Of a stretch of 64,000 nt of DNA, positions 9,018 through 17,829 are shown piece after piece. The translations under genes and the position numbers were made by a program. The notes beneath the pieces were generated by a model. That model ran no database searches. It was not told the DNA's origin and saw only the letters and a program-made list of their open reading frames with translations. Source of the stretch: Actinospineispora acaciae DSM 45401 (GTDB lineage: Bacteria; Actinomycetota; Actinomycetes; Mycobacteriales; Pseudonocardiaceae); NCBI RefSeq assembly GCF_000620785.1, contig NZ_JIAI01000007.1, forward strand, positions 1 to 64,000, read 5' to 3'. The stretch's first letter is position 1. Each line of letters opens with the position of its first letter.

Positions 9018-10649
9018 TCAGCAGCGGGTGGCGTTGGGGTCGACGGTCGCGTCGTAGCCGGCCTGCCAGTTGGCCGGGATCGCCACCGGCGGTTCGACGC
9101 CGCCCCAGGTGAACCCGCACACCGCGCCGTAGGAGCGGTAGGCCACCATCAGCGGCTTCACGACGGCGTCGGAGAGGACCCTGTCGTTGATCTGTTCCCA
9201 CAGGGCCTGCTGGCGCACCGGGTCCGCCTCCTGGTCGGCCTGTTGGATCAGCGGGTCCGCGCCGGTGTAGCCGTTGTAGTTCTGGGCCGGTCGGGAGCCG
9301 CCGAGCACCGCGGAGGGTCCGTAGAAGAACGTGGCGTACGGGATCTGCGGCGTCGGCCGGTAGGCGATCAGCGTGACGATGATGGGTTCGCGCCCGGAGA
9401 GCATGGCCTTCTGCCAGGTGGGCGTGTCCACCGTCTTGACGTGCACCCGGACGCCGACCTTCGCGAGCTGCGCCTGGAGGATCTCGTAGTAGCGCACCCC
9501 CGGCCCGGTGATGGTGACGTCGAAGCCGTTCGCGTACCCGGCCTCGGCCAGCATCCGGCGCGCCCTGTCCAGGTCGGGCTGGTACGCCAGGCCGGCGCGC
9601 TCGGTGTGCTCGTCGGGCACCCCGCCGGGCAGCCGGTCGCCCCAGGCGCTCAGCGTCGGCTTCGCGGTACGGGCGCCGGCCGAGGCGACGAAGTCCGCGC
9701 GGTCGATCGCGTAGGCCAGCGCGCGGCGCACCCGCACGTCGTCCAGCGGCTTGACGGTGGTGTTGAACATCGCGTACCAGGTGCCGAACAGCGGCGCGGT
9801 GACCGTCTTGAGCTCCGCGCGCTGGTCGATCGCCTCCAGGCCCCGGTCGCCGGTGTCCGGCGGGTCGGCGAGGTCGAGGTCGCCGCTGAACAGCGCGGCC
9901 TGGCGGGCGGTGTCGTCGTTGATGAACCGGATCGTCCAACCGGCCGCGCGCGGCCTGCCCCGGTAGTAGGCGTCGTTGGCCACCACCTCGACCTGCTGGC
10001 CGGGGGTGTGGGACTTGAACGTGAACGGCCCGGTGCCCACCGGGTGCTGCCCGAACTCCCGGTCACCCTCGGCCTCCACCGCCTTCCTGCAGACGACCAG
10101 TCCGCCCTCGGTGTTGGCGATGCTGGCCAGGAACACCGCCGGGGAGACCGGGTGCTTCATGGTCACCTCGACGGTGCGAGGGCCGGCGGCGGTGACGGCG
10201 CCGTAGTTGGTGTACGCGGTGGCGAACGTCGAGCGGGCCGGGTCGCCGGCGCGCTGCAGCGAGTAGACCACGTCCTCGGAGGTCAGCTCGTAGGCCGGCG
10301 TCTTGCGCCCGGCCGGGCACATCACGCCGGCGCGCAGCGAGATCATCCAGACCTGCCGGCCGTCGCGCATCATCGGCTGCGGGACCTGCTCGGCGATCCC
10401 GGGCTCGAACGGCGCCGTGGTGTCGCCGGTCCGGTACCGCACCAGGCCGTCGAACAGCATCATCGACAGCATCCGGTCCAGCGGCTGCAGCGCCTTGAGC
10501 GGATCCATCGAGGTGAAGCCCTGGGTGGCGATCCCGTACCGGATGGTCGGCCGGTCCGCGCGGGCCGCCTTCCCGCCGCAGGCGCCCAGCAGGGCGAGCA
10601 CCGCGATCAGGCCGAGGGCCGCGGTCACACGAGCGCGGTGGACCGCCAT
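9018..10649 (-). CDS. ABC transporter substrate-binding lipoprotein, family 5 (peptide/opine type)
   Basis: The ATG at 10649 has GAGG 6 bases upstream and is preferred over the ATG at 10661. The product begins with basic residues, a hydrophobic core and the lipobox LLGAC, so it is a membrane-anchored lipoprotein of about 543 residues. The mature part is SBP family 5 (RYGIATQGFTSMDPLKALQ, DVVYSLQRAGDPARST, VRRALAYAIDRADFV). Such proteins carry oligopeptides, nickel or other solutes to an ABC permease. No permease or ATPase genes are adjacent, so it is an orphan receptor. The linked esterase suggests an ester-containing solute. Confidence 0.92.
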   Translation of the reverse strand: MAVHRARVTAALGLIAVLALLGACGGKAARADRPTIRYGIATQGFTSMDPLKALQPLDRMLSMMLFDGLVRYRTGDTTAPFEPGIAEQVPQPMMRDGRQVWMISLRAGVMCPAGRKTPAYELTSEDVVYSLQRAGDPARSTFATAYTNYGAVTAAGPRTVEVTMKHPVSPAVFLASIANTEGGLVVCRKAVEAEGDREFGQHPVGTGPFTFKSHTPGQQVEVVANDAYYRGRPRAAGWTIRFINDDTARQAALFSGDLDLADPPDTGDRGLEAIDQRAELKTVTAPLFGTWYAMFNTTVKPLDDVRVRRALAYAIDRADFVASAGARTAKPTLSAWGDRLPGGVPDEHTERAGLAYQPDLDRARRMLAEAGYANGFDVTITGPGVRYYEILQAQLAKVGVRVHVKTVDTPTWQKAMLSGREPIIVTLIAYRPTPQIPYATFFYGPSAVLGGSRPAQNYNGYTGADPLIQQADQEADPVRQQALWEQINDRVLSDAVVKPLMVAYRSYGAVCGFTWGGVEPPVAIPANWQAGYDATVDPNATRC

Positions 10650-10698
10650 CGTCCGCCTCATTCGATCGTCGGGGTCAGGATCGAACAGAACGCGCTGG

Positions 10699-10727
10699 AC
10701 TTTAGATGTGATGTTTCAGTGAGTCAA
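10699..10727 (-). promoter_or_regulatory. Sigma-70-like promoter for the substrate-binding lipoprotein
   Basis: On the minus strand TTGACT (10727-10722) and TAAAGT (10704-10699) are separated by exactly 17 bases. The site lies between the MoaF stop and the lipoprotein start at 10649, so the lipoprotein/esterase pair has its own promoter. Confidence 0.65.
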
Positions 10728-10737
10728 CTTCCGAGGG

Positions 10738-11625
10738 TCAGCCGAAGAACACCCGGCGCCCGGGATCCGACTCGTCGGACCCGAACCGGCCGCCGGAGCG
10801 GGACTGCCGCGACGGGTCGAACTCGGTGGGGTACACGGTGTTGCTGAGCAGCTTGCCGACCGTGCCGAAGGTGAAGTGGATCGGTTCGGTGCCGGACCTG
10901 TCCAGCCCGAACAGCACGCCGTGCGCGCGCAGGCTGTGGATGTCGCGGTGGTCGGCGACGGTCACCGAGGCGCACGGGATGACCTTCTCCCGCCAGGCGA
11001 ACACGAAGATCCCCGGGCGCAGCTCGTACGAGGTGCACTCGTCGGTGTCGGCCAGCCCCTCCTCCGGTCCGGCCAGGCACTGCCAGCTGAACCGGTTCGG
11101 GCTCAGGTGGACGTGCTCGTACGCCTGCTCCGGGCTGTACTCCCACAGCACCCGCCGCCCCACCAGCGCGGTGGACAGCGCCGGCGCCAGCACCGTCGTC
11201 TCGATGCCCTCGATGCTGGACGAGACGAACACCTGCCGCACCCTGGTCCGCCCCGGCTCGGGCTCGCGGACCACGTTGATCACCGACAGCGCCCGCCCGC
11301 TGACGAAGTCGAGCACCAGGCTGACCGCCTCGAACGGCAGGTGCACGTGGTGGAACTGGGCGTAGACCAGCCCCTCGGCCACGCCGAACGCCTCGTAGGG
11401 GTCCTCCCCCGAGGACTCCGGGATCTCGTCGCCCACCCCCGGCAGGTACGTCCAGCGCACCGTGCGGGTGTCGAAGTTGTGGATGATCCGGGTGCCCCTG
11501 TCGTCCACCAGCACGACGGTGCGGCCGACCAACGCGGCGGACGGCTCCGCCTTGTTGTAGTCGAAACCGGGGGCCAACCCGTCGAGCATCAGCCGGGACG
11601 AGGTGCCCGAGAGATCGTCAGTCAT
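10738..11625 (-). CDS. MoaF-like protein
   Basis: The ATG at 11625 follows GGAGGTGGCGGC, a clear ribosome site; the frame stays open to 11739 upstream but without support. The product (about 295 residues) resembles MoaF, a two-domain beta-barrel protein first named from an actinobacterial molybdenum-cofactor gene cluster. The N-terminal half contains VLVDDRGTRIIHNFDTRTVRW and the C-terminal half repeats a similar barrel (VFVFAWREKVIPCASVTV). The biochemical role of the family is uncertain and no moa genes are adjacent. It may instead bind a lipophilic ligand in the surrounding catabolic pathway. Confidence 0.75.
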   Translation of the reverse strand: MTDDLSGTSSRLMLDGLAPGFDYNKAEPSAALVGRTVVLVDDRGTRIIHNFDTRTVRWTYLPGVGDEIPESSGEDPYEAFGVAEGLVYAQFHHVHLPFEAVSLVLDFVSGRALSVINVVREPEPGRTRVRQVFVSSSIEGIETTVLAPALSTALVGRRVLWEYSPEQAYEHVHLSPNRFSWQCLAGPEEGLADTDECTSYELRPGIFVFAWREKVIPCASVTVADHRDIHSLRAHGVLFGLDRSGTEPIHFTFGTVGKLLSNTVYPTEFDPSRQSRSGGRFGSDESDPGRRVFFG

Positions 11626-11846
11626 GCCGCCACCTCCGCGCCGAGGAACGCCGACCGCACCCGGGCGGCGCACGACGGCTCCGGCCACCCCGCACACGAA
11701 GCCGGGGCGTGCTCCGTCGTGGCCGGTGAGGCGGGTCACATATAGTGCGGGTCAGTATCGGCGGCGCCGGACGCGCGCGGCTTGTCCGAGCGCGCGCACC
11801 CCTGTGCCGAGAGCGCACAACGCCGACGCGCCGCACACGCCGGGTG

Positions 11847-11882
11847 GCCGCCGCACACATGTCCTGACCTGTGTGCGGCGGC
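11847..11882. terminator. 13-bp perfect hairpin, probable terminator of the isochorismatase gene
   Basis: Bases 11847-11859 pair perfectly with 11870-11882 around a 10-base loop (core GCCGCACACA / TGTGTGCGGC). It begins about 27 bases beyond the minus-strand isochorismatase stop at 11910. The arm sequence GTGTGCGGCG recurs at about 11891-11900 and in inverted form near 11829-11838, so this is a small cluster of related arms. The whole 284-base spacer 11626-11909 holds no gene. Confidence 0.55.
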
Positions 11883-11909
11883 GCGACGCTGTGTGCGGCG
11901 CCCCGGGAT

Positions 11910-12494
11910 CTACGTCGGGATGAGGCTGGCGGTCAGCGGCATGACGAGCTGGCCGGCCGGGCTGGTCCAGTTGCCGGCGAGCTGGGCGAGCACCTGGCTG
12001 GTGCCCACGATGTCGGCGCCGGCGCGTTCCATCCGGCGGACCGCGATCGCGTCGGCGTCGGCGGTGAGCGAGCCGCCGGCATCGGCGACGACCTGCACCT
12101 GGTAGCCCTGCTCCAGCGCGGTCAGCGTCGGGAAGACCGTGCAGACGTCGTTGGTCACGCCGGCGATGATCAGGTTGCGGCGGTCGGTGGCGCGCACGGC
12201 GGCCGCGAACGCGGGGTCGTCCATGGCGTTGACGACCCCCCGGCGGCGCACCCGCGCGGCGAACGCGGCCGGCGCGATCTCGGCGAGCTCGGCCAGCAGC
12301 GGACCCTGCACGTTCTCCTCCTCGGAGGAGGTGAGCACCAGCGGCATCTTCAGGGCCGCCGCGGCGCGGGCCAGCGTGAGCGCGCGCGTGGTCAGGCCCT
12401 CCAGGTCGGTGGAGCGCACCCAGCTCATGGTCCCCACCTGGTGGTCGATGAGCAGGACCGCGGCGTCGGCGGCGGTGAAGTGGGTGATGGACAC
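11910..12494 (-). CDS. Isochorismatase-family cysteine hydrolase (YcaC-like)
   Basis: A 194-residue cysteine hydrolase of the isochorismatase superfamily. The general-base Asp is in VLLIDHQVG and the nucleophilic Cys in IIAGVTNDVCTVF. The position usually held by the catalytic Lys is in an Arg-rich segment (ARVRRRGVVNAMDD), so Arg or another residue may replace it. Related proteins hydrolyse amides or ureido groups, or act as uncharacterised hydrolases. It lies 11 bases downstream of the F420-type reductase gene and is probably co-transcribed with it from the promoter at 12934-12963. Confidence 0.88.
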   Translation of the reverse strand: MSITHFTAADAAVLLIDHQVGTMSWVRSTDLEGLTTRALTLARAAAALKMPLVLTSSEEENVQGPLLAELAEIAPAAFAARVRRRGVVNAMDDPAFAAAVRATDRRNLIIAGVTNDVCTVFPTLTALEQGYQVQVVADAGGSLTADADAIAVRRMERAGADIVGTSQVLAQLAGNWTSPAGQLVMPLTASLIPT

Positions 12495-12505
12495 GGTTGT
12501 TCCCT

Positions 12506-12925
12506 TCAGGCGTCGCGGGCTTCGAGGAGGACCACCGGGATGACCCGGTCGGTGCGGTCCTCGTAGGCCTGGAAGCCGGGGTAGCGGCTCTTCTGGGTGC
12601 GCCAGATGGGTTCGCGCTCGGCCGCGTCGAGCACCCTGGCGCGAACCGGCACGGTCCGGGTGCCGACCTCGACGACCGCGTCGGGGTTCGCCTTCAGGTT
12701 GAGGTACCAGTCCGGGTCGACGTCGGCGCCCGCCTTGGACGCGAACACCGCGTAGGCATCCCCCACCGCCTGGTACATCATCGGGTTCACCCGCTCGACG
12801 CCGCTGCGCCGGCCGGTGTGGTGCAGCAGCAACAGCGGCGCGCCCTCGAACGGGCCGCCCACCCGCCCTTCGTTCGCGCGGAACTCCTCGATGATCCTCT
12901 GGTTCCTGTCTCGCCCATCGCTCAC
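12506..12925 (-). CDS. Deazaflavin (F420)-dependent nitroreductase family protein (DDN-like)
   Basis: A 139-residue split-barrel protein with hallmarks of the actinobacterial DDN/F420-dependent quinone reductase family: IEEFRANEGRVGGPFEGAPL, LLHHTGRRSG and WYLNLKANPDAVVEVG. The family uses reduced F420 to reduce quinones, nitro groups or other acceptors. The start is GTG at 12925, with a promoter -10 hexamer ending only 8 bases upstream, so translation may be leaderless. A GGAGG lies too far upstream to serve this start. It heads a two-gene unit with the isochorismatase-type hydrolase. Confidence 0.9.
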   Translation of the reverse strand: MSDGRDRNQRIIEEFRANEGRVGGPFEGAPLLLLHHTGRRSGVERVNPMMYQAVGDAYAVFASKAGADVDPDWYLNLKANPDAVVEVGTRTVPVRARVLDAAEREPIWRTQKSRYPGFQAYEDRTDRVIPVVLLEARDA

Positions 12926-12933
12926 GGATCCGG

Positions 12934-12963
12934 ATTATTTCCTCCGATTCACACCACCGTCAA
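12934..12963 (-). promoter_or_regulatory. Promoter giving a probably leaderless mRNA
   Basis: On the minus strand TTGACG (12963-12958) and AATAAT (12939-12934) are 18 bases apart. The -10 box ends 8 bases from the GTG at 12925, so transcription should begin at or next to the start codon. Leaderless genes are common in actinomycetes. Confidence 0.55.
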
Positions 12964-13021
12964 GGCCAATAGCAGGGGCTAAACGGATGCTAGTCTCCGA
13001 CGTTGACAGCTAGGAGGAGCC

Positions 13022-13534
13022 ATGCCGATCCCGCCCGACGACCCGACCCGCGAGCTGACGGTGGTCTCGCCCGACGACCCGGAACTGCCGCACATCGGCC
13101 TGGCCGGCGACACCTACACGGTGCTGGTCAACGGCGAGAACACCGCCGGCCGGTACTGCCTGATCGACATGCTCATCCCGCCCGGCGGCGGCCCCGGCCC
13201 GCACCGCCACGACTTCGAGGAGATGTTCACCCTGCTCGAGGGCGAGGTCGAGTTCACCTTCCGCGGCCGGTCGCGCACCGTGCACGCCGGGCAGACCGTC
13301 AACATCCCCGCCAACGCCCCGCACTTCTTCCGCAACGCCACCGACTCCACCGTGCGGATGCTGTGCATGTGCACCCCCGCCGGCCAGGAGGAGTTCTTCG
13401 CCACCGTCGGCGTCCCCGTCCCCACCCGCACCTCACAGGCGCCCCGGCCGGCGGGAGCCGACCTGGAGGCGCAGGTCAAGCTCATCCTGGAGAACGCCCC
13501 CCGGTACCGCACGGAGATCCTGCCGCCGGCCTGA
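13022..13534 (+). CDS. Cupin-domain protein
   Basis: A 170-residue single-domain cupin. The first cupin motif is visible as PHRHDFEEMFTLLEGEVEF and the second as INIPANAPHFF-like text (VNIPANAPHFFRNA). Conserved His and Glu residues are suited to binding a metal. Cupins of this type are dioxygenases, isomerases or small-molecule sensors. A strong ribosome site (AGGAGGAG) precedes the ATG. It is followed 13 bases later by a CocE-type hydrolase gene and then a TetR regulator, so the three form a likely transcription unit. Substrate unknown. Confidence 0.9.
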   Translation: MPIPPDDPTRELTVVSPDDPELPHIGLAGDTYTVLVNGENTAGRYCLIDMLIPPGGGPGPHRHDFEEMFTLLEGEVEFTFRGRSRTVHAGQTVNIPANAPHFFRNATDSTVRMLCMCTPAGQEEFFATVGVPVPTRTSQAPRPAGADLEAQVKLILENAPRYRTEILPPA

Positions 13535-13547
13535 GGGGACGCCAACC

Positions 13548-15161
13548 ATGGTCGACGTCAACGTCACGCCGTTCGAGATCGAGGTCCGCACCCGGGCCGG
13601 TGACCTGGTCAGGGCCGACGTGTACCTGCCGGGGGCCGGTCACCACCCCGTGCTGCTGGCCGCGTCGCCCTACCAGAAGGCGCTGCGCCACCTGCCCGGG
13701 GTGTCGACGTTCCCGTTCGTCGAGTACGGGCCGATGCAGCTCTACCTGGACAACGGCTACGCCTACGTGGCCATGGACGTGCCGGGCACCGGCCGCTCCG
13801 AGGGCCGCTGGGACCCGGTGTCGCGGGCCGAGGGCGAGGCCATCCACGACATGATCGAGCATGTCGCGGCCCAGCCGTGGAGCACCGGCGCGGTCGGGAT
13901 GATCGGCATGTCGTACTACTGCTGGAGCCAGTGGAACGCCGCCCGCACCCGCCCGCCGCACCTGCGCACGATCGTCGCCTACGACGGCGCCACCGACGCC
14001 TACCGCGACTGGATGTACCACGGCGGCATCCCCATCCAGGGCTTCCTGAACGCCTGGCTGTTCGGCTCCGTGCTCTACCAGCACCAACTGGGCGGCATCG
14101 ACTACCGCGAGTGCAACAAGCACGAGTTCGTCTACGACGCGCTGACCCACCCGTTCGACGACGAGTGGCAGCGCCGCCGCTCGCCGTTCTGGGAGCTGGA
14201 CCGGGTGGACATCCCGGTGTTCTCCATCGGGGTGTGGGGCAAGGGGCCGCTGCACCTGCGCGGCAACTTCTACGGCTACGAGCGCGTCACCGGCCCCAAG
14301 AAGCTGCTGGTCACGCACCCGGACTCGTTCGCGGCCGCCCAGGCGTACTTCTTCGACGAGGACTTCCACCGCGCCGAGCTGCTGCCCTGGTACGACCACC
14401 ACCTCAAGGACGTCGACAACGCCGTCATGGACGGCCCGGACGTGCGCTTCCACGTCAACGGCGAGGGCGTGTACCGCGAGGCGGACGCCTGGCCACCCGC
14501 CGACGCCGAGCCGACCACCTTCCACCTCTCCGGCACCCGCGCCGACGCCGTGACCTCGCTCAACGACGGCTCGCTCACCGAGGCCGCGCCGCCGCCCGCG
14601 CCCGACTCGACGTCCTGGTCCTACCCGGACCCACACTGGCGCGCCGGGGTGACCGTCTTCGACCAGACCGGCCGTCCCGACCACGTCGCCAGGGTCACCA
14701 CCTTCACCACCACACCGATGGACCGCGACCGGGAGTTCACCGGGCACGGCATGCTCGACCTCTACGCCTCCTCCGACCAGACCGACATGGACGTCATCGT
14801 CAAGCTCACGCTCGTCCCCGGCGACGCCCGGGCGCCGATCACGGTCAGCCGGGGCTGGCTGCGCGCCTCGCACCGCGCCGAGGACCCCGAGCTGACCTCG
14901 GAGCTGCGCCCGTTCCACGCCCACCAGCGCGCCGAGCCCATCGAGCCGGGCACCGTGTACCGGCTGCGCATCGAGCTGCTCCCGATGTCGTTCCTGGCCG
15001 CGACGGGAGACCGCATCCGGCTGGAGATCAGCAACAACGACTCGCTGGTCGCCGACGCCCCGATGACCCACTTCTACGGCCGGAAGGTCGGCACCGACAC
15101 CTATCATCACGACGATGTCCACCCGTCCGCCCTCCGCCTCCACGAACGCCCCCGGCGTTGA
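13548..15161 (+). CDS. CocE/NonD-family hydrolase (S15 peptidase-like)
   Basis: A 537-residue protein with the X-Pro dipeptidyl-peptidase S15 / cocaine-esterase plan. The N-terminal alpha/beta-hydrolase domain has VYLPGAGHHPVLLAASPYQK and YAYVAMDVPGTGRSEG. The nucleophile elbow is IGMSYYCWSQW, with Ser122. The C-terminal half is the jelly-roll galactose-binding-like domain (PITVSRGWLRASHR, LRIELLPMSFLAATGDRIRLEIS). It cleaves an ester or acyl bond, and a substrate cannot be assigned. GAGGGG precedes the ATG by about 9 bases. The gene sits between the cupin and a TetR regulator. Confidence 0.93.
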   Translation: MVDVNVTPFEIEVRTRAGDLVRADVYLPGAGHHPVLLAASPYQKALRHLPGVSTFPFVEYGPMQLYLDNGYAYVAMDVPGTGRSEGRWDPVSRAEGEAIHDMIEHVAAQPWSTGAVGMIGMSYYCWSQWNAARTRPPHLRTIVAYDGATDAYRDWMYHGGIPIQGFLNAWLFGSVLYQHQLGGIDYRECNKHEFVYDALTHPFDDEWQRRRSPFWELDRVDIPVFSIGVWGKGPLHLRGNFYGYERVTGPKKLLVTHPDSFAAAQAYFFDEDFHRAELLPWYDHHLKDVDNAVMDGPDVRFHVNGEGVYREADAWPPADAEPTTFHLSGTRADAVTSLNDGSLTEAAPPPAPDSTSWSYPDPHWRAGVTVFDQTGRPDHVARVTTFTTTPMDRDREFTGHGMLDLYASSDQTDMDVIVKLTLVPGDARAPITVSRGWLRASHRAEDPELTSELRPFHAHQRAEPIEPGTVYRLRIELLPMSFLAATGDRIRLEISNNDSLVADAPMTHFYGRKVGTDTYHHDDVHPSALRLHERPRR

Positions 15162-15171
15162 GGACGCACGG

Positions 15172-15807
15172 GTGAGAACCGGCCGCCGCCGGCGCTCCGA
15201 CGCGCGGGCGAACCGGGCGGCGCTGCTCGACGCCGCCGCCCGTGTGGTGCTGCGCGACGGCTACGCCGTGCCCCTGGACAAGATCGCCGCCGAGGCCGGC
15301 GTCGGGGTCGCCACCCTGTACCGCAACTTCGCCGACCGCGACGAGCTGATCGCCGCGGTGGTCGACAGGTCCTACGAGCTCGTCGCCGAGCTGGCCCGGT
15401 CGGCGGCGCGCAGCAGCGCCGAGCCCCTGGACGCGCTCGGCGGGTTCTTCGCCAGCGTGCTCGAACACCGCCACCGCCTGGTCCTGCCGCTGCTGGGCGG
15501 CCCCGCCGTGACCGGGCGGATCAACCCGCACAGCTTCGAGATCAGCACCGCGCTGCAGTCCGTCATCCAGCGCGGCATCGCCAACGGCACCGTCCGCGCC
15601 GACGTGGGCGCCCCCGACATCATGGTCGCCGGCGCCATGCTGGCCCAGCCGCAGCTCCCACCCCAGGCCTGGGAGGTGGCCGCCCGCCGCATCGCGACGC
15701 TGCTCCTGGACGGCCTGCGCGCCCAACCGGACCAACGCCCCCTCCCCCTCACCTTCACCAGGGAAGAGTTCTCCGCCGCGATCACGGACCACCCAAAGGC
15801 GCCCTGA
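15172..15807 (+). CDS. TetR-family transcriptional regulator
   Basis: The helix-turn-helix is in RAALLDAAARVVLRDGYAV followed by ATLYRNFADRDELI, classic for TetR. The rest is a helical ligand-binding domain. The GTG at 15172 follows GAGG with 8 bases between and starts just after the CocE stop. An ATG at 15115 would overlap CocE by 47 bases and lacks a ribosome site. It is likely a local repressor of the cupin/CocE unit, responding to their substrate; this is inferred from position. Length is 211 residues, normal for the family. Confidence 0.9.
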   Translation: MRTGRRRRSDARANRAALLDAAARVVLRDGYAVPLDKIAAEAGVGVATLYRNFADRDELIAAVVDRSYELVAELARSAARSSAEPLDALGGFFASVLEHRHRLVLPLLGGPAVTGRINPHSFEISTALQSVIQRGIANGTVRADVGAPDIMVAGAMLAQPQLPPQAWEVAARRIATLLLDGLRAQPDQRPLPLTFTREEFSAAITDHPKAP

Positions 15808-15837
15808 GAACCACATTGCGTAACTTGGCCGATACGG

Positions 15838-15866
15838 TTGCCACGAACGGGTGAGTGTCGAATACT
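15838..15866 (+). promoter_or_regulatory. Candidate promoter for the acyl-CoA ligase gene
   Basis: TTGCCA (15838-15843) is followed after 17 bases by AATACT (15861-15866). A start around 15873 would leave a leader of about 40 bases that contains GAGGAGGT before the GTG at 15914. Confidence 0.35.
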
Positions 15867-15913
15867 CCCCTGCGAGCTGCTGATCGTCTGCCCGGACGAG
15901 GAGGTCACCGGTA

Positions 15914-17764
15914 GTGAATCGGCATACCCGAAAGACCGTGCTGGACCTGGTCGACCACAACGCGGAGGAGTACCCCGACCTGGTAGCCACCTGGGACGGG
16001 GACGACCAGCTCACCTGGGCGCAGTACCGGGACCGGGCCCGCGCCATCGCGCTGATGCTGCTCGACCTGGGGGTGGGCAAGGGCGACGTGGTCGGCCTGC
16101 ACCTGCCGAACCGGGTGGAGCACGTGCTCGCCGACATCGGCGCGGTGATGGCGGGCGCCATTCCGTCCAGCTACTACAACACGCTGGCCGCGGACCAGCT
16201 CGCCTATGTCGCGGGCGACTCGGCGGCCACGGTGGTGATCACCGATGTCGTCCAGCTGCCGCTGTGGCTGGCCATCCAGGACCAGCTGCCCAAGCTCAGG
16301 CACGTGCTGGTGCTCGACCTGGAGCCGGACGCGGAGGACGACCAGCCGCCGTGGGTGCACCGCTTCGAGCACCTGATGGACCTGGCCAAGACCGGGCTGG
16401 AGCACCGCCGTGGCGAGCTGGACCGCGCCCGCCGCCAGGTCGACCCGGACGAGCCGCTGACCATCGTCTACACCTCCGGCACCACCGGGGCGCCCAAGGG
16501 CACGATCATCACCCACACCGCGGCGCTGTGGGTCATGGAGGAGGTGAACAGGCAGCTCGTCGAGTTCCTCGGCGGCCCGGTGCCGGCCGGCTGGACGACC
16601 GTGTCCTACCTGCCGCTGGCGCACGTGGCGGAGCGGCTGTTCTCGCACTACCAGGCCCTGGCCCGGACGATCACCGTCACCTACGTCCGGGAGACCTCGA
16701 AGCTGCCCCACCTGCTCCCCCAGATCCGGCCGAAGCTGTTCCTGGGCGTGCCGAGGGTGTGGGAGCGGGTCTACGGCGCGATCCGGGAGCGGGCGTCCAC
16801 CTCGAAGAACCCGATCAAGCGGCTGCTGATCAACCGGGCGATCTCCGTCGCGCGGGAGGTCGGGGCGCTGCGCCTGACCGGCGGGTTCCGCGACTGGCGC
16901 ACCCGGATCCGGCACGGGTTCATGAACCGGCTGGTCTACCGCAAGCTGCGCGCCACCCTCGGCATGGACCAGGTGGTGCTCGCGGTCAGCGGGGCGGCGT
17001 CGCTGCCGGTGGAGGTCAAGGCCTTCTTCGCCGGGGTGGGGATCACCATCATCGAGGTCTACGGCATGACCGAGACCTGCGCGATGCTCGCGGCCAGCCC
17101 GCTGGACGCGCCGAGGCTGGGCAGCGTCGGGAAGGCGCTGAAGGGCATCGAGCTGAAGATCGCCCCCGATGGCGAGGTGATCGCCAGGGGCCCCAACATC
17201 ACCCCGGGCTACCTGCACCGGCCGGACGCCACTCAGGAGGCCATCGACCCGTCGGGCTGGCTGCACACCGGCGACATCGGCGTCCTGGATGACGAGGGGT
17301 ACCTGCGGATCACCGGCCGCAAGAAGGAGCTGATCAACACCGCATCCGGCAAGACGATCTCCCCCGCGAACGTGGAGCTGGCGCTCTCGTCCGCCTCGGA
17401 CCTGATCGGGTCGGTCTACGTGCACGGCGACGACAAGCCGTGCCTGGTCGCGCTGGTCACCCTGGACAGCGGCTGGCCGCAGTGGTGCGCGGCGCGCGGC
17501 ATCCAGGTGGAGAACCTCGCCGAGGCGACCTCCAACGGGCGGGTGCGGCTGGAGGTGGCCCGGTCGGTGGGCGCCGGCAACGCCGTGCTCTCCCGGGTCG
17601 AGCAGGTCAAGAACTGGGCGCTGCTGCAACGCGAGTGGAGCAGCGAGACGGGCGAGCTGACGCCGACCATGAAGCTCAAGCGCACGGTGATCGCCAAGCG
17701 CTACCGCGACGACATCGAGGCGCTCTACGACCCGCTCACCGCCGACGCCTGGACCGACGAATAG
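15914..17764 (+). CDS. AMP-dependent long-chain fatty-acid-CoA ligase (FadD-like)
   Basis: A 616-residue ANL-superfamily adenylating enzyme. The P-loop signature is IVYTSGTTGAPKGT, near residue 185. VYGMTETCAMLA and the hinge region GWLHTGDIGVLDDEGYLRITGRKKELI follow, and a C-terminal Lys-containing lobe includes LTPTMKLKRTVI. The insert near residues 285-330 (IKRLLINRAISVAREV) is typical of long-chain acyl-CoA synthetases that look bacterial FadD15-like. It activates a fatty acid to acyl-AMP and then acyl-CoA. The GTG start follows GAGGAGG. It stands alone on the plus strand. Confidence 0.93.
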   Translation: MNRHTRKTVLDLVDHNAEEYPDLVATWDGDDQLTWAQYRDRARAIALMLLDLGVGKGDVVGLHLPNRVEHVLADIGAVMAGAIPSSYYNTLAADQLAYVAGDSAATVVITDVVQLPLWLAIQDQLPKLRHVLVLDLEPDAEDDQPPWVHRFEHLMDLAKTGLEHRRGELDRARRQVDPDEPLTIVYTSGTTGAPKGTIITHTAALWVMEEVNRQLVEFLGGPVPAGWTTVSYLPLAHVAERLFSHYQALARTITVTYVRETSKLPHLLPQIRPKLFLGVPRVWERVYGAIRERASTSKNPIKRLLINRAISVAREVGALRLTGGFRDWRTRIRHGFMNRLVYRKLRATLGMDQVVLAVSGAASLPVEVKAFFAGVGITIIEVYGMTETCAMLAASPLDAPRLGSVGKALKGIELKIAPDGEVIARGPNITPGYLHRPDATQEAIDPSGWLHTGDIGVLDDEGYLRITGRKKELINTASGKTISPANVELALSSASDLIGSVYVHGDDKPCLVALVTLDSGWPQWCAARGIQVENLAEATSNGRVRLEVARSVGAGNAVLSRVEQVKNWALLQREWSSETGELTPTMKLKRTVIAKRYRDDIEALYDPLTADAWTDE

Positions 17765-17829
17765 GGCTCCGACATCGCGTTGCCGCTGGGCCATGATGGT
17801 GGCTCGGGGCAGTTTCGGTGGGGGGACCG

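Noticed and set aside
10738..11625. MoaF as evidence of a molybdenum-cofactor cluster
   Set aside because: No other moa, moe or molybdoenzyme gene is present nearby, so the name is used only as a family label.
15838..15885. GGGTGAGTGTCGAATACTCCCC considered as another palindromic element
   Set aside because: The arms do not match the family; it is better read as part of a promoter region.
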